This document shows, piece by piece, positions 34,986 through 44,925 of a DNA stretch of 64,000 nucleotides. The stretch is from Cytobacillus depressus (GTDB lineage Bacteria > Bacillota > Bacilli > Bacillales > Cytobacillaceae): assembly GCF_008923245.1 (NCBI RefSeq), contig NZ_WBOS01000001.1, forward strand, positions 558,001 through 622,000, given 5' to 3'. Made by a program: the position numbers and the translations under genes. The notes under the pieces are model-generated. The model saw nothing but the letters and a program-made list of their open reading frames with translations, did no database searches and had not been told where the DNA came from. Each line of letters opens with the position of its first letter. Within the stretch, counting starts at the first letter, position 1.

Positions 34986-35012
34986 AAAAGAGAAGAGTAT
35001 TCTCTTCTCTTA
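34986..35012 (-). terminator. terminator after yqgE
   Basis: AGAGAAGAG and CTCTTCTCT pair around TATT, with TTTTTG following on the minus strand. It overlaps the yqgE stop codon. Confidence 0.8.
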
Positions 35013-36227
35013 AGCGGTGTGAAACTGTATTCGCCGGACAAAAAAATAAATTACAGAATGTCCAGCACCCAGTATAAGCAGGAGGATGGGAATACTTTTT
35101 GCCTCATTTAAAAAAGTAACAGCTCCTAAGAAACAAAGAATGGAAATGACCCGTCCCGTATTTAAAAATATTTCCCGGACAACAATATATTCGATTCTCA
35201 TCTCTGCAGCCTTCCACCCTTTTCCAATCACATCATATGTCATAGAGATATAGGGGACAAGCAGTAGGGGGTATGCAATTGCAATTGTGGCAGCATACAT
35301 TAACATTTTCGAATATCTAACATCTTTAAAGATAAAAAAAATCGCTGCGTATAAAACGAGCCCGCCGATTAGTATCGCCTTTTTTCGATATTCTTTTTTT
35401 AGGAGTCTAGAAACAAAATAGTAAGCGATAAAGGAAACACCTGAGTTAACGAGGCCATATGCGCCTAATGCCAGCTCACTTCCAGTAGAAATAAATACAA
35501 AAACAGAAATAACAAATGCAAAGGTCCCTTCACGAAGGCCTTGAAAGAAATGAGCGTTAGTGATTAACTGCCAATTTTTATTATTTTTGCGCTCAGCTAA
35601 TATCCTTGTAAAGAAATACTTTCCTTTTGCTGGTCGCCTTTTTATAAAAAAGCTTAAAAAAACAGCTAAAGAAAAAAGAGCTAAAGATGTACTAAAAATA
35701 ATCGTGTAGCCTGTAAATTTTTCAAGCTTTGAAATGATAAATCCTGCAGCGATGGGGCCAATCATCCCACCAACTGAAGAGAGAATCCCTAAAAACCCGT
35801 TAAAAAAATCACGATTTTCTGGTTCGGTTATTTCAAACGTTAACACATTAAAAGCAAGCCAATAAAAGCCATAGCCTAAACCAAGCAAAGCGCCAAGAAG
35901 AAAGAGAAATTTAGATGCATTTGTTCCGATGACTAGAACGGTAAGATAAAAGGCTGCCAAAAAAATAACACCAATTCTTAGAACAATTACACGATCAACT
36001 TTCTTCGCCCATCTGCCGGCTAAAATAAATGTAAGCGGCTGAATAACAGCGACCGTTAAGTTATATAATCCTAAATCTTTAAAATCACCAGTTTGTTTCC
36101 AAAGATAAATATTAACAAATGTATTTGATAAAGCGACACTTAAAGAATAGAGGCCGCCAATTACTAATAGCAGCCCTAAATCCTTTGTCAATTCAACATC
36201 ACCGATCAACTTCTTTACCTTACTCAT
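35010..36227 (-). CDS. yqgE: major facilitator superfamily transporter YqgE
   Basis: The 405-residue protein has about twelve membrane helices and MFS features such as GRWAKKVDRVIVLRIG (loop 2-3) and YGFYWLAFN. It is placed between pbpA and sodA as in B. subtilis. The substrate is unknown. ATG with AAAGGGGAG upstream. Confidence 0.9.
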   Translation of the reverse strand: MSKVKKLIGDVELTKDLGLLLVIGGLYSLSVALSNTFVNIYLWKQTGDFKDLGLYNLTVAVIQPLTFILAGRWAKKVDRVIVLRIGVIFLAAFYLTVLVIGTNASKFLFLLGALLGLGYGFYWLAFNVLTFEITEPENRDFFNGFLGILSSVGGMIGPIAAGFIISKLEKFTGYTIIFSTSLALFSLAVFLSFFIKRRPAKGKYFFTRILAERKNNKNWQLITNAHFFQGLREGTFAFVISVFVFISTGSELALGAYGLVNSGVSFIAYYFVSRLLKKEYRKKAILIGGLVLYAAIFFIFKDVRYSKMLMYAATIAIAYPLLLVPYISMTYDVIGKGWKAAEMRIEYIVVREIFLNTGRVISILCFLGAVTFLNEAKSIPILLLILGAGHSVIYFFVRRIQFHTA

Positions 36228-36302
36228 AAAAAAACTCCCCTTTGTATCTAAGGGTAGTCTCTAACTAAGCAAGGCGTCTTATACTCTTTTCGGGAAAATA
36301 TA

Positions 36303-36333
36303 AAAACACGGCAGGGATCTCCTGCCGTGCTGT
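36303..36333 (-). terminator. terminator after sodA
   Basis: CACGGCAGG and CCTGCCGTG form a perfect 9-bp GC-rich stem followed by TTTTTATATT on the minus strand. Confidence 0.88.
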
Positions 36334-36337
36334 TTCA

Positions 36338-36946
36338 TTATTTTGCTTCGTTATAACGTTTTGCAACTTCATCCCAGTTTACTACATTCCAGAATGCGCC
36401 AATGTAGTCTGGACGACGGTTTTGATAATTTAAGTAGTAAGCATGCTCCCAAACATCTAAACCAAGAATTGGAGTTTTGCCTTCCATTAATGGAGAATCT
36501 TGATTTGGAGTGCTTGTTACTTCAAGCTCGCCGTTATTTACTGCAAGCCATGCCCAGCCTGAGCCGAAACGAGTAGTTGCAGCCTTAGCAAATTCTTCTT
36601 TAAAGCTTTCGAAGCTACCGAACTTGCTGTTAATTGCATCAGTTAATGAACCTGTTGGTTCGCCACCGCCATTTGGAGAGATTACTTGCCAGAATAAAGT
36701 ATGGTTTGCATGTCCGCCACCATTGTTGCGTACAGCTGTACGAACAGCTTCTGGAACAGCATCTAAGTTAGAAATAACTTCTTCAACAGATTTAGAAAGA
36801 AGCTCTTCATTTCCTTCTAAAGCGTTATTTAAGTTTGTTACATATGTGTTATGGTGCTTCGTGTGGTGAATGTTCATTGTTTCCTTGTCAATATTTGGTT
36901 CTAGAGCATCATAAGCATAAGGTAATTGTGGTAATTCGAATGCCAT
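36338..36946 (-). CDS. sodA: superoxide dismutase [Mn]
   Basis: The 202-residue enzyme has the metal ligands H27, H82, D164 and H168 at the family positions and the [15 protein letters not shown] signature. The residues around the site (GSGWAWLAV) fit a manganese enzyme. It dismutates superoxide in the cytosol. A strong ribosome site AGGAGG precedes the ATG. The gene is monocistronic and has its own terminator. Confidence 0.98.
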   Translation of the reverse strand: MAFELPQLPYAYDALEPNIDKETMNIHHTKHHNTYVTNLNNALEGNEELLSKSVEEVISNLDAVPEAVRTAVRNNGGGHANHTLFWQVISPNGGGEPTGSLTDAINSKFGSFESFKEEFAKAATTRFGSGWAWLAVNNGELEVTSTPNQDSPLMEGKTPILGLDVWEHAYYLNYQNRRPDYIGAFWNVVNWDEVAKRYNEAK

Positions 36947-37132
36947 TGTATATTCCTCCTATGTATTCATAAATTTGCCATGGGGGTAACTCTATATTTC
37001 TTACAATTCTGAAATTAGAATCATTCTTCATGGCACATTTTAAGATTACCAAAGTTCGGGAAACGTTTCAATTAAAAAGCTTCCCACCAATATACATTTC
37101 CCAAAAACAAATAAAATAATCAGTCAAAAAAA

Positions 37133-37160
37133 GAAGCAAGGGAGATTTTCTCCTTACTTC
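37133..37160 (-). terminator. terminator after the Na/Pi symporter gene
   Basis: GAAGCAAGGGAGA and TCTCCTTACTTC pair with one bulge around TTT, and TTTTTTTGACTG follows on the minus strand. Confidence 0.75.
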
Positions 37161-37176
37161 ATGAAATTCATTAACT

Positions 37177-38802
37177 TTATTCTACTAAAATTGCTTCAGC
37201 AATATTTACAGCATGATCACCGATCCGTTCTAAATTACTCACAATATCAATATACACCATACCAGCCTGTGCTGAACAAAGTCCTTCAGTTAACCTTATG
37301 ATATGCTGTTTGCAGAGCTTCCTCTCCATCTTATCGATTTCTTCTTCTTTTTGTACGACATGATAAGCCGCTTCTTTATCATTATGATCTAATGCCTCGA
37401 TTGCTTCTGAAACGGTCGAAATCGTTAGCATAAACATATTATGTAAATCTTCCATTGCCGAATTAGAGATCAAAACTTTATTTGCTAATTGATATTCAAT
37501 CAGTTCAATAATATTTTCATAATGATCACCAACTCGCTCGATATCTCTTACTGCATCCATGAGCATCGAATGTTCTTCCGATTCATGTTTAGTCAAAGAT
37601 CTTGTTGATAATTCAACTAAATAATCAGTAATTTTCCTATCTAGATTATTAAGGGCTTCCTCAATTTGCATAGCATTATCCGAATGCTTTTGCAGCTTAG
37701 TATTGAAATATTCATGAGTTTCTTCCAGGCCACGAATGGCGAAATGACCCATACGCAAAACTTCCTCTTTCACTTGCCCAAGAGCAATGGAAGGTGATTG
37801 TTCAATAAATAACGGATCAAGATGCTGTGCCTTGTACCCGATTACTGAATCCTCACCAGGTATTAATTTAGTTACAATGAAAGCAAGAACCCCAATAAAC
37901 GGCAATTGGATTATCGTATTAGAGGCATTAAATATTCCATGCGCAAAGGCAATCGTCATTTCAGGATTCAGTCCTAAACTAGCCTGTATATTTCCAATTA
38001 GTAATGTAAATGGCTTTAATATGACTAAAAAAATGGCCGTTCCAATTATATTAAATAAAACATGCACAGCTGCAGCTCTTTTTGCTGCGATAGATGCCCC
38101 AATTGATGCTATAACGGCAGTAATGGTCGTTCCAATATTGTCGCCAAACAGGACCGGCAATGCAGCATCCAAATCAAGAAGATTTTCAGAAAACAAACCT
38201 TGCAAAATCCCAATCGTCGCACTTGAACTTTGCACGATTACTGTAAATACAGTTCCAACGATGACGCCTAAAACTGGATTTGTACTTAAACTAATAGTTA
38301 ATTCCTGAAAGGATTCTAGTGTTCTAAGCGGTTTCATACCTCCGCTCATCAACTCTAACCCATAGAAGAGTGCACCAAATCCAAACACAATCTGACCTAA
38401 ATTTTGAATCTTTTTATTCTTAAAAAAGAAAAGTAAAATTGCACCAGCAGCAATGATCGGTAAAGAATAAGCTCCAACATTTATGCCAATAATAAAGGCG
38501 GTAACCGTTGTTCCAATATTTGCTCCCATAATAACCCCAATTGCTTGACGTAGAGTCATAAAACCAGCGCTAACCAAGCCAACAGTGATTACGGTCGTTG
38601 CTGAGCTGCTTTGTATAAGAATGGTAACAAAGATCCCCGCAAAAACACCCATTAAGGGATTAGTTGTATATTTATCTAGTATATCTCTTAACCGATCACC
38701 AGCGGATTTTTGCAGCCCATCTCCCATAAATTTAATTCCAATTAAAAATATTCCTAAACCGCCCAAAAATTCAAAAAGTATCTGCTGTATATTCAGTTCC
38801 AC
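37177..38802 (-). CDS. Na/Pi cotransporter (NptA/YjbB type) with C-terminal PhoU domain
   Basis: The protein (about 541 residues) has two inverted Na_Pi_cotrans repeats, each with the QSSSAT motif (ILIQSSSATTVI, VIVQSSSATIGI). Eight to nine membrane helices follow and then a helical PhoU-like domain from about residue 340. It is a sodium-dependent phosphate symporter. A GTG at 38802 with GAGG nine bases upstream is preferred over the ATG at 38811, which directly abuts that site. In B. subtilis yqgC lies here, so this gene is an addition or replacement. Confidence 0.9.
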   Translation of the reverse strand: MELNIQQILFEFLGGLGIFLIGIKFMGDGLQKSAGDRLRDILDKYTTNPLMGVFAGIFVTILIQSSSATTVITVGLVSAGFMTLRQAIGVIMGANIGTTVTAFIIGINVGAYSLPIIAAGAILLFFFKNKKIQNLGQIVFGFGALFYGLELMSGGMKPLRTLESFQELTISLSTNPVLGVIVGTVFTVIVQSSSATIGILQGLFSENLLDLDAALPVLFGDNIGTTITAVIASIGASIAAKRAAAVHVLFNIIGTAIFLVILKPFTLLIGNIQASLGLNPEMTIAFAHGIFNASNTIIQLPFIGVLAFIVTKLIPGEDSVIGYKAQHLDPLFIEQSPSIALGQVKEEVLRMGHFAIRGLEETHEYFNTKLQKHSDNAMQIEEALNNLDRKITDYLVELSTRSLTKHESEEHSMLMDAVRDIERVGDHYENIIELIEYQLANKVLISNSAMEDLHNMFMLTISTVSEAIEALDHNDKEAAYHVVQKEEEIDKMERKLCKQHIIRLTEGLCSAQAGMVYIDIVSNLERIGDHAVNIAEAILVE

Positions 38803-39035
38803 TTTCCCCATCCTCTATCTTATAATTCGACAAGTTTCATCAAACACATCCAATTATTATAAAATTTTTAATAGGAAGTAAAGAAAACCTCATCCGAATT
38901 TACAATACCTTAACAATCATGCGTTATGTTACAACGATGTTACGGTTTTCTGAATATATTAATAGTATTTAAATCTTGTTCTCCTGTTACTATCAAGTTA
39001 AAATGATGTGATGAACTTTTTAAGGGTGTGTTACT

Positions 39036-39803
39036 ATGAATATTTTCAAACAATTAGGTAAAAGTCTTTATTCTCCTAAAGACATAGCAACGTTTCGTTT
39101 TCAAGGAATTGGAAAAACAATTTTATATGTTTTTTTTCTTACTTTAATATCTCTGCTTCCCTCGTTTTATTATTTAAGTTCTGGTCTAATTAATGGAATA
39201 AATGAAGTAAGAGATAGTATTAAAAACGAACTCCCCCCATTTCAGATAGAAAACGGTGAATTACAATCTGAACATGAAGCACCGATCATTCTTAATAAGG
39301 GAAAATTTACAATTATTTTTGATTCAACAGGAACATATGACACAGATTTGCTAAAAAACAGCGATAAAACGATTGCCATTCTTAAGCACGATGCTTATTT
39401 TATCGCTGGGGGTCAGGTTCAATCATTGCCTTACACTATGTTTAGTACGATCCCTTTAACAAATGAAGATTTACTGGATCTTTTAGCGACTGTCGATTCT
39501 TCATTTGCTGTCATTATTCCATTGATGGCAGTTGTTATTTTTATTTTTGCTAGTGGCATGAAGTTTATTGAAGTTTCGATATTAGCTTTGCTTGGTTTGT
39601 TTTTGAAAAAAATACTTCATCGCAATTTACATTACCGCCATACTTGGCGTCTTGCTGCTTACAGCGTCACTCTGCCAACGATCTTTTTTACAATTATGGA
39701 TTGTTTGCAAACAACCGTACCAAACGGAGTCCTTATTAACTGGTTTGTTGCTAATATACTTCTTTTCCTAACGATTAAAGAAATCCCTCAGCCAAAGAAA
39801 TAG
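39036..39803 (+). CDS. yqgB: DUF1189 membrane protein (YqgB-like)
   Basis: The 255-residue protein starts MNIFKQLGKSLYSPKDIATF, typical of DUF1189, and has an extracellular loop between the first helix (28-50) and a group of three or four helices after residue 150. Function is unknown. AAGGGTG precedes the ATG. The TAG stop is followed almost at once by repeat copy 7. Confidence 0.85.
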   Translation: MNIFKQLGKSLYSPKDIATFRFQGIGKTILYVFFLTLISLLPSFYYLSSGLINGINEVRDSIKNELPPFQIENGELQSEHEAPIILNKGKFTIIFDSTGTYDTDLLKNSDKTIAILKHDAYFIAGGQVQSLPYTMFSTIPLTNEDLLDLLATVDSSFAVIIPLMAVVIFIFASGMKFIEVSILALLGLFLKKILHRNLHYRHTWRLAAYSVTLPTIFFTIMDCLQTTVPNGVLINWFVANILLFLTIKEIPQPKK

Positions 39804-39804
39804 A

Positions 39805-39920
39805 AAAGCGCAAGCGCCTTGTTCACCCCCGACAAGCACAAGACGAGCCTAACGGAAAGGTGAGCTCTACCTTTCAGGATTGGCTTGTGACCTCGAGGGG
39901 GTAGGCGCTGGAGCTAGACA
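39805..39920. repeat. family A palindromic repeat, copy 7
   Basis: It is near consensus, from AAGCGCAAGCGCC to GGTAGGCGCTGGAGCTAGAC, and lies between the stop codon of yqgB and a terminator. Confidence 0.92.
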
Positions 39921-39926
39921 AAAAAT

Positions 39927-39954
39927 AAAAAAACGCGCAGTGCGCGTTTTTTTA
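39927..39954. terminator. bidirectional terminator between yqgB and the chemoreceptor gene
   Basis: AAAAACGCGC and GCGCGTTTTT form a short GC stem with T runs on both strands. It is shared by two convergent genes. Confidence 0.88.
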
Positions 39955-39961
39955 TTTTTGT

Positions 39962-41668
39962 TTATTCTAAACTTTGAGAATATCGAAACTCCGAGTTAAG
40001 TTTGGCAAGTGATAGCGACAAATCCTGCAGCTTTTCACCAGCTTCATGATTCTTTTGCACTTTAATCATTTGTTTTTCTGAGGCTTCGACAACCTGCTCT
40101 GCACTTGCAAAGGTCTCCTGTGAAATAGAGACAAAATATTCAGTAGCAGATTCCATTTTTGGCAGCGTAGTATTTAGCCCAACTAATTCACTTTGTGCTT
40201 GTTGAATCATTTCACTAACCGCTGCTATTTCGAGCATTAATAAATCAAAAGATTTTCTGCTAATTGATGCAGTTTCTAGATGTGATTGAAAGTGAATTAA
40301 CATTTGTGCAAATTCATTTGAGGCCTGTAGTGAGATTAATTCCATTTTTTCAATGGTTTGTTTAATTTCTTCTGTAGCATAAGAAGATTGTTCCGCTAAT
40401 TTTCTTACCTCATTTGCAACAACAGCAAAACCTTTTCCTGACTCGCCTGCTCTTGCGGCTTCAATGGCAGCATTTAAAGCCAATAGCTTTGTTTGCCCAG
40501 CCATTTGTTGTATGAAAGTGACAATTTCTGCGATAGAAGCTGAATGTTCTTTTACTTGCTCAACGGTGGTGGAAATACTTTTAAATTCGTTACTTAAATG
40601 TTCAAAGGCTTGAATAAGATTGCCAACACTCATGTCACCATCATGTGCTGATTCATTCATAGAATGTGTTTTGCTTATGATTTCATTCATTTGAACAAAA
40701 ATATTATTTATTCCCTCCTTCATATTTTGGAACATTTGAATACTTTCATCTGAACTGCTTGCTGTTTGCTTAGCACCTGATTTAACAATCTGTATAGCCT
40801 TCATTAATTGTTCGTTTTCTTCCATTACTTGAATAGACATATTTTGAAGCTCTCCACCTGTTTCTGATAAATCCCTAGTAGTAGTAGCCATTTTATATAG
40901 TAAAGAACTCATTTGTTTAATCATGGCATCAAAGCTTTTAATAAGAGATGTTATCTCTGGCGTTGTTGTATTTGCATTTACTTGCACATTTAAATTTCCA
41001 TTTCTTGCTTCTTTCATAACCTCTCTTAGTTTTAACAATGGACTTGTTAGATTTCTTACTAAAAGGATAAGGATTATAGAAGTAATGGAGAGGCTAATTA
41101 ACACAACAATAAATATGTACTTTGCCATTTCATTAATTTCTTTTAAATATTGACTTTGCGGGATCGCGATTACATAAATTCCTTTTAACTCATGAACAGG
41201 TTGAAATGAGATGGTATAAAGCTCCCCGTTTATTTTTTGATGAATAAACCCTTTCTTTTTTTTATTGATTTCATTTATTGTTGATTGCGAGAACTTGATT
41301 TTCGTATTTTTACTAACAGGAAAAGGACTTGCACCTTTTTCATTTACTAAGAAAAAATGACCACTTAGACCATCTTGTGCAAGCTCAGAATCCTGTCTTT
41401 TAATCACTTGATTCATCTTTGTAAAATATTTGTCTTCATTCCCTACATAAATAAGCATGAGATTTTGTGATAGGTCATAAATAGTTGTTACTTCCTTCAT
41501 CAATCTTTGCTCAATTAAGCTTTGCACTTTTTCTTTTGTTTTTCCATAGGAGATATAACCTACAGTTGAAACAATAAGTAGAAGCAATGATAATATCAGC
41601 ACTAATAGTCTAGTTTGCAAAGTAATTTTTGATAATAATTGATGAATCACAACTTTCAGCTTACTCAT
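39962..41668 (-). CDS. methyl-accepting chemotaxis protein
   Basis: The 568-residue receptor has two membrane helices (about 18-40 and 183-205), an extracellular sensor domain between them, a HAMP domain (about 205-258) and a long cytoplasmic signalling coiled coil. The hairpin tip [20 protein letters not shown] (near 400) is fully conserved, and it ends near residue 565. The ligand is not predictable. The ATG at 41668 has GGGGGAGG six bases upstream. B. subtilis carries yqgA at this position, so the gene is a lineage-specific addition. Confidence 0.93.
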   Translation of the reverse strand: MSKLKVVIHQLLSKITLQTRLLVLILSLLLLIVSTVGYISYGKTKEKVQSLIEQRLMKEVTTIYDLSQNLMLIYVGNEDKYFTKMNQVIKRQDSELAQDGLSGHFFLVNEKGASPFPVSKNTKIKFSQSTINEINKKKKGFIHQKINGELYTISFQPVHELKGIYVIAIPQSQYLKEINEMAKYIFIVVLISLSITSIILILLVRNLTSPLLKLREVMKEARNGNLNVQVNANTTTPEITSLIKSFDAMIKQMSSLLYKMATTTRDLSETGGELQNMSIQVMEENEQLMKAIQIVKSGAKQTASSSDESIQMFQNMKEGINNIFVQMNEIISKTHSMNESAHDGDMSVGNLIQAFEHLSNEFKSISTTVEQVKEHSASIAEIVTFIQQMAGQTKLLALNAAIEAARAGESGKGFAVVANEVRKLAEQSSYATEEIKQTIEKMELISLQASNEFAQMLIHFQSHLETASISRKSFDLLMLEIAAVSEMIQQAQSELVGLNTTLPKMESATEYFVSISQETFASAEQVVEASEKQMIKVQKNHEAGEKLQDLSLSLAKLNSEFRYSQSLE

Positions 41669-41832
41669 AAACAACCTCCCCCTTCTAAGGACCTAGTTAA
41701 TTATGGCAAAATAATATTAAGTTTTCGTAAAGGTATAGTAATATTTTTGTTAGTTTTTTCTACTATTAGTTCTAACTTCCTTGTACAAGCATACATATTG
41801 GTAAAAACTACTTATCCTGGAGGATAACCAAT

Positions 41833-42165
41833 ATGAAGCGTCTTTCCCTCTTTCTCATATCAATCCTTATTATTTATGTAATCTATTATGATTTAACAAA
41901 TGGAACGCTTCCAGCAGATAAAGAACCAGCTATTGAAGTAATGACAAAAAGTGAAACTACATTACCTTTTTTTGAAAAAAAAGTATCGTCCGGAGATACA
42001 GTTTTATCTATAATAGAGAGAAACATAAAAGGTCCTCTTTCTGTTTCCATTTCCGAGGTTATCATAGACTTTAAAAGCTTAAATGATGGTTTAAAGCCTG
42101 AAGAAATAAAATCTGGTATTATTTATAAATTTCCGGATTACAATAGTAATGCTCAAGCTCCTTGA
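41833..42165 (+). CDS. yqfZ: YqfZ-like membrane-anchored protein
   Basis: The 110-residue protein has an N-terminal membrane helix (LSLFLISILIIYVIYY) and a LysM-like C-terminal segment (VSSGDTVLSIIERN to IIYKFPDY). It lies directly upstream of ispG as yqfZ does in B. subtilis. Function is not established. GGAGG lies nine bases before the ATG. Confidence 0.82.
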   Translation: MKRLSLFLISILIIYVIYYDLTNGTLPADKEPAIEVMTKSETTLPFFEKKVSSGDTVLSIIERNIKGPLSVSISEVIIDFKSLNDGLKPEEIKSGIIYKFPDYNSNAQAP

Positions 42166-42297
42166 TCGAAGAAAAATTTACTTCCTATTAGTGGATAAAC
42201 CTTCATTCTTGTCAATTTCAATGAACCATTGTTACAATATGAAAGTATGAAGCAAAATAAGAAAGAAAAGAATTGTGATAAAAGGAGCGAATCTCCA

Positions 42298-43416
42298 TTG
42301 AGTGAAATTATACATCGTACAAAAACACGCCCTGTTAAGGTTGGTCCTTTAACAATTGGCGGCAGTAATGAACTGTTTATTCAAAGTATGACAACAACAA
42401 AGACTCATGATGTTGAAGCGACAGTTGCTGAGATCAAGCGTCTTGAAGAAGCAGGCTGTCAGATCGTGCGCGTTGCCTGTCCAGATGAACGAGCTGCAAA
42501 TGCGATTGCTGATATTAAAAAGCAAATTAACATTCCACTCGTTGTCGACATTCATTTTGACTATAAACTTGCTCTTAAAGCGATTGAAGGCGGAGCAGAT
42601 AAAATAAGAATCAATCCTGGTAATATCGGGAGAAGAGAAAAAGTAGAGGCTGTTGTCAAAGCTGCAAAAGAAAAAGGGATTCCTATTCGAATCGGCGTTA
42701 ATGCCGGCTCATTAGAGAAAAAGATTCTTGAAAAGTATGGATATCCAACTGCAGATGGAATGGTTGAAAGCGCCCTTCACCATATTAAAATCCTTGAAGA
42801 TTTGGATTTCCACGATATTATCGTGTCGATGAAAGCTTCGGATGTTAATTTAGCGATTGAAGCCTATGAAAAAGCTGCAAAGGCCTTTGATTATCCACTC
42901 CATTTAGGAATTACAGAATCTGGTACACTATTTGCCGGTACGGTAAAAAGTGCTGCTGGACTAGGTGTTATTTTAAATAAAGGGATTGGAAATACGCTTC
43001 GTATCTCGTTAAGTGCAGATCCAGTTGAAGAAGTAAAAGTTGCTCGTGAGCTGTTAAAAGTATTTGGTCTTTCTTCTAACGCTGCTACATTAATTTCTTG
43101 CCCTACATGCGGCAGAATCGAAATTGATTTAATCAGCATTGCGAATGAAGTGGAAGAATATATTCAAAAAATTAAAGCACCAATTAAAGTAGCCGTCCTC
43201 GGATGTGCGGTAAATGGTCCAGGGGAAGCACGTGAAGCCGATATTGGAATTGCTGGTGCAAGAGGAGAAGGACTTCTTTTCCGTAAAGGAGAAATCGTGC
43301 GAAAAGTTCCTGAAGAAACAATGGTTGAAGAATTAAAAAAGGAAATTGACAAAATTGCTGAAGAATACTTCGAAAAAAAAGAAGCTGAAAAACAGCAACA
43401 AGAAACATTGAACTAA
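42298..43416 (+). CDS. ispG: 4-hydroxy-3-methylbut-2-en-1-yl diphosphate synthase
   Basis: IspG reduces MEcPP to HMBPP in the MEP isoprenoid pathway. The 372-residue protein has the TIM-barrel part ([27 protein letters not shown]) and the C-terminal [4Fe-4S] domain with SCPTCGR and [11 protein letters not shown]. Start TTG at 42298 has AAAGGAGCG upstream; an ATG at 42229 in frame is not supported by a ribosome site. The product ends in a charged tail ([10 protein letters not shown]). Confidence 0.96.
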   Translation: MSEIIHRTKTRPVKVGPLTIGGSNELFIQSMTTTKTHDVEATVAEIKRLEEAGCQIVRVACPDERAANAIADIKKQINIPLVVDIHFDYKLALKAIEGGADKIRINPGNIGRREKVEAVVKAAKEKGIPIRIGVNAGSLEKKILEKYGYPTADGMVESALHHIKILEDLDFHDIIVSMKASDVNLAIEAYEKAAKAFDYPLHLGITESGTLFAGTVKSAAGLGVILNKGIGNTLRISLSADPVEEVKVARELLKVFGLSSNAATLISCPTCGRIEIDLISIANEVEEYIQKIKAPIKVAVLGCAVNGPGEAREADIGIAGARGEGLLFRKGEIVRKVPEETMVEELKKEIDKIAEEYFEKKEAEKQQQETLN

Positions 43417-43424
43417 ATGCATTT

Positions 43425-43458
43425 TAAAAGAGGGGACATAAATGTCACCCTCTTCTTT
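43425..43458. terminator. bidirectional terminator between ispG and yqfX
   Basis: AAAAGAGGGGACAT pairs with ATGTCACCCTCTT with one bulge. It lies between two convergent genes. Confidence 0.75.
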
Positions 43459-43465
43459 ATTTATG

Positions 43466-43843
43466 TTAAAAAAATGGGAGGATAAACATTCCGACAACTA
43501 TGGAAACGACCCCAATACCAATTGCCCAGCTCCCTAAGCTTAAAGCGCCTCTGCGGCGTGCAATAAATCCAAGGACAATACCTACTGCTCCAAACAGGAC
43601 TGGAAACACGAACAATGAGATGATGGAAAGGACTAAGCCAGCAATCCCCATCCCCCTGCCTGCTGTTTCGGTTTCTCTATCTACATCATTTACAACATCC
43701 CTATCCCTATCAAAAGACATTGGTGCAGCAATTTCAGCAGAGGTTTCTTCATTGTAATCTGCAGCTCTATATTGGTCTTTCTCTCCAATTTCTTGCGGTT
43801 CACGAAGATCATATTCCTCGTAATCGCGCTTTTGATCTGCCAT
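43466..43843 (-). CDS. yqfX: YqfX-like membrane protein (DUF4190 type)
   Basis: The 125-residue protein has a highly acidic N-terminal half (MADQKRDYEEYDLREPQE) and two C-terminal membrane helices (GMGIAGLVLSIISLFVFPVLF and GIGVVSIVVGMFILP). Position beside ispG and size fit B. subtilis YqfX. Function unknown. GCGAGGG precedes the ATG. Confidence 0.83.
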   Translation of the reverse strand: MADQKRDYEEYDLREPQEIGEKDQYRAADYNEETSAEIAAPMSFDRDRDVVNDVDRETETAGRGMGIAGLVLSIISLFVFPVLFGAVGIVLGFIARRRGALSLGSWAIGIGVVSIVVGMFILPFF

Positions 43844-44083
43844 ACGGATCCCTCGCTTTCAAGTATGCAGGCTGCCACTAGGAAAAAAGTTCAATTAGGT
43901 ACATAACGCTCTTGTGATTCCCCCAAAAAACTTTTTTCAAAGGAGCATTAATATTGTTAGCGAAAATGCCATTTTTAAAGATGTTAATGTTTTACTGTTT
44001 CTGATCTTTTAGGAAAATTCTTTAGTCCTACACTTTGTTCTGCTAAGATAATAATTGAACTTTGTAAAAAGGAGAGTTTGTTC

Positions 44084-44647
44084 ATGAAAAAGCGCTTTGG
44101 AATTGATATTGATGGAACGGTCACTTGTCCATCCTCAATGATTCCTTTTTTAAATAAAGCATTTAATCTTAATATTACGCTACAAGATGTCAAACAATAC
44201 GATTTAAACCATTTAGTTGAAATTACTGAAGAAGAGTTTGCCCAATGGTTTGTGGAAACTGAGCCGGCCATATACGCCGAGTCCCCGCTTGCCGAAGGTG
44301 CAAAAGATATTCTAAATCAATGGGAAAAGGAGCATGAATTATTTTTTATTAGCGCCCGCGGGTCACATTTATTAGAGGTAACGAAGGAATGGTTTTTAAA
44401 ACATGCCTTATCCTTCCATCATATTGACTTAATCGGAACTCATAATAAAATTAAAGCAGCAAAGGAATACGGTGTTGAATTGTTTTTTGAAGACAAGCAT
44501 GATAATGCGGTAATGATACATGAAGAATGTAAGATTCCAGTCATTTTATTTAATACCCCGTACAATCAAGATCCTATCCCTAGCGGGGTTATCCGCGTAA
44601 ATAACTGGAATGAAGCGAATCAATGGGTTAATTATTGGTTAAAATAG
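44084..44647 (+). CDS. yqfW: putative HAD-type nucleotidase YqfW
   Basis: The 187-residue protein begins MKKRFGIDIDGTVTCPSS, the HAD motif I DxDGT, and has motif II ISARGS and motif III/IV ELFFEDKHDNA. It belongs to the 5'(3')-deoxyribonucleotidase-like group and should dephosphorylate a small substrate, unknown here. The ATG at 44084 has AAGGAGAG upstream. Its stop is followed within three bases by repeat copy 8. Confidence 0.88.
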   Translation: MKKRFGIDIDGTVTCPSSMIPFLNKAFNLNITLQDVKQYDLNHLVEITEEEFAQWFVETEPAIYAESPLAEGAKDILNQWEKEHELFFISARGSHLLEVTKEWFLKHALSFHHIDLIGTHNKIKAAKEYGVELFFEDKHDNAVMIHEECKIPVILFNTPYNQDPIPSGVIRVNNWNEANQWVNYWLK

Positions 44648-44649
44648 AT

Positions 44650-44884
44650 AAGCGGAAGCGCCTTCGGAACAATTAAAATCGAATTGTTCCTGCGATGATT
44701 ATTCCAAGGTGTTTTCCTTGATGTTCACCCCCGACAAGCACAAGACGAGCCTCACGGAAAGGTGAGCTCTACCTTTCTGGGAGGCTTGGCTTGTGACCTC
44801 GAGGTCGACAAAAACGCGACATCCGCATCGCTAAGTCGACACTAGTACGTCCTGTACGTCGGGGGTAGACGCTGGAGCTAGACA
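44650..44884. repeat. family A palindromic repeat, copy 8 (long composite form)
   Basis: The outer arms AGCGGAAGCGCC and AGACGCTGGAGCTAGACA enclose two extra modules. The left module has GGAACAATT/AATTGTTCC and CCAAGGTGTTTTCCTTG hairpins. The right one is the GTCGAC-bounded palindrome also seen in copy 3. At 235 bp it is twice the basic length. Confidence 0.9.
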
Positions 44885-44888
44885 AAAA

Positions 44889-44917
44889 ATAAAACGGCAT
44901 TTTGCCGTTTTTTTTTG
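44889..44917. terminator. bidirectional terminator between yqfW and zur
   Basis: AAAACGGCA and TGCCGTTTT pair, with T8 on the plus strand and TTTTTTG on the minus strand. Confidence 0.85.
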
Positions 44918-44925
44918 AAGCCTAT

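Noticed and set aside
41639..41827. Hydrophobic 62-residue frame upstream of yqfZ
   Set aside because: It overlaps the start of the chemoreceptor gene on the other strand, has no ribosome site, and its hydrophobic part follows from T-rich DNA.
1606..44884. CRISPR array or tandem repeat explanation for the family A copies
   Set aside because: The copies are kilobases apart, palindromic, and without regular spacers or cas genes.
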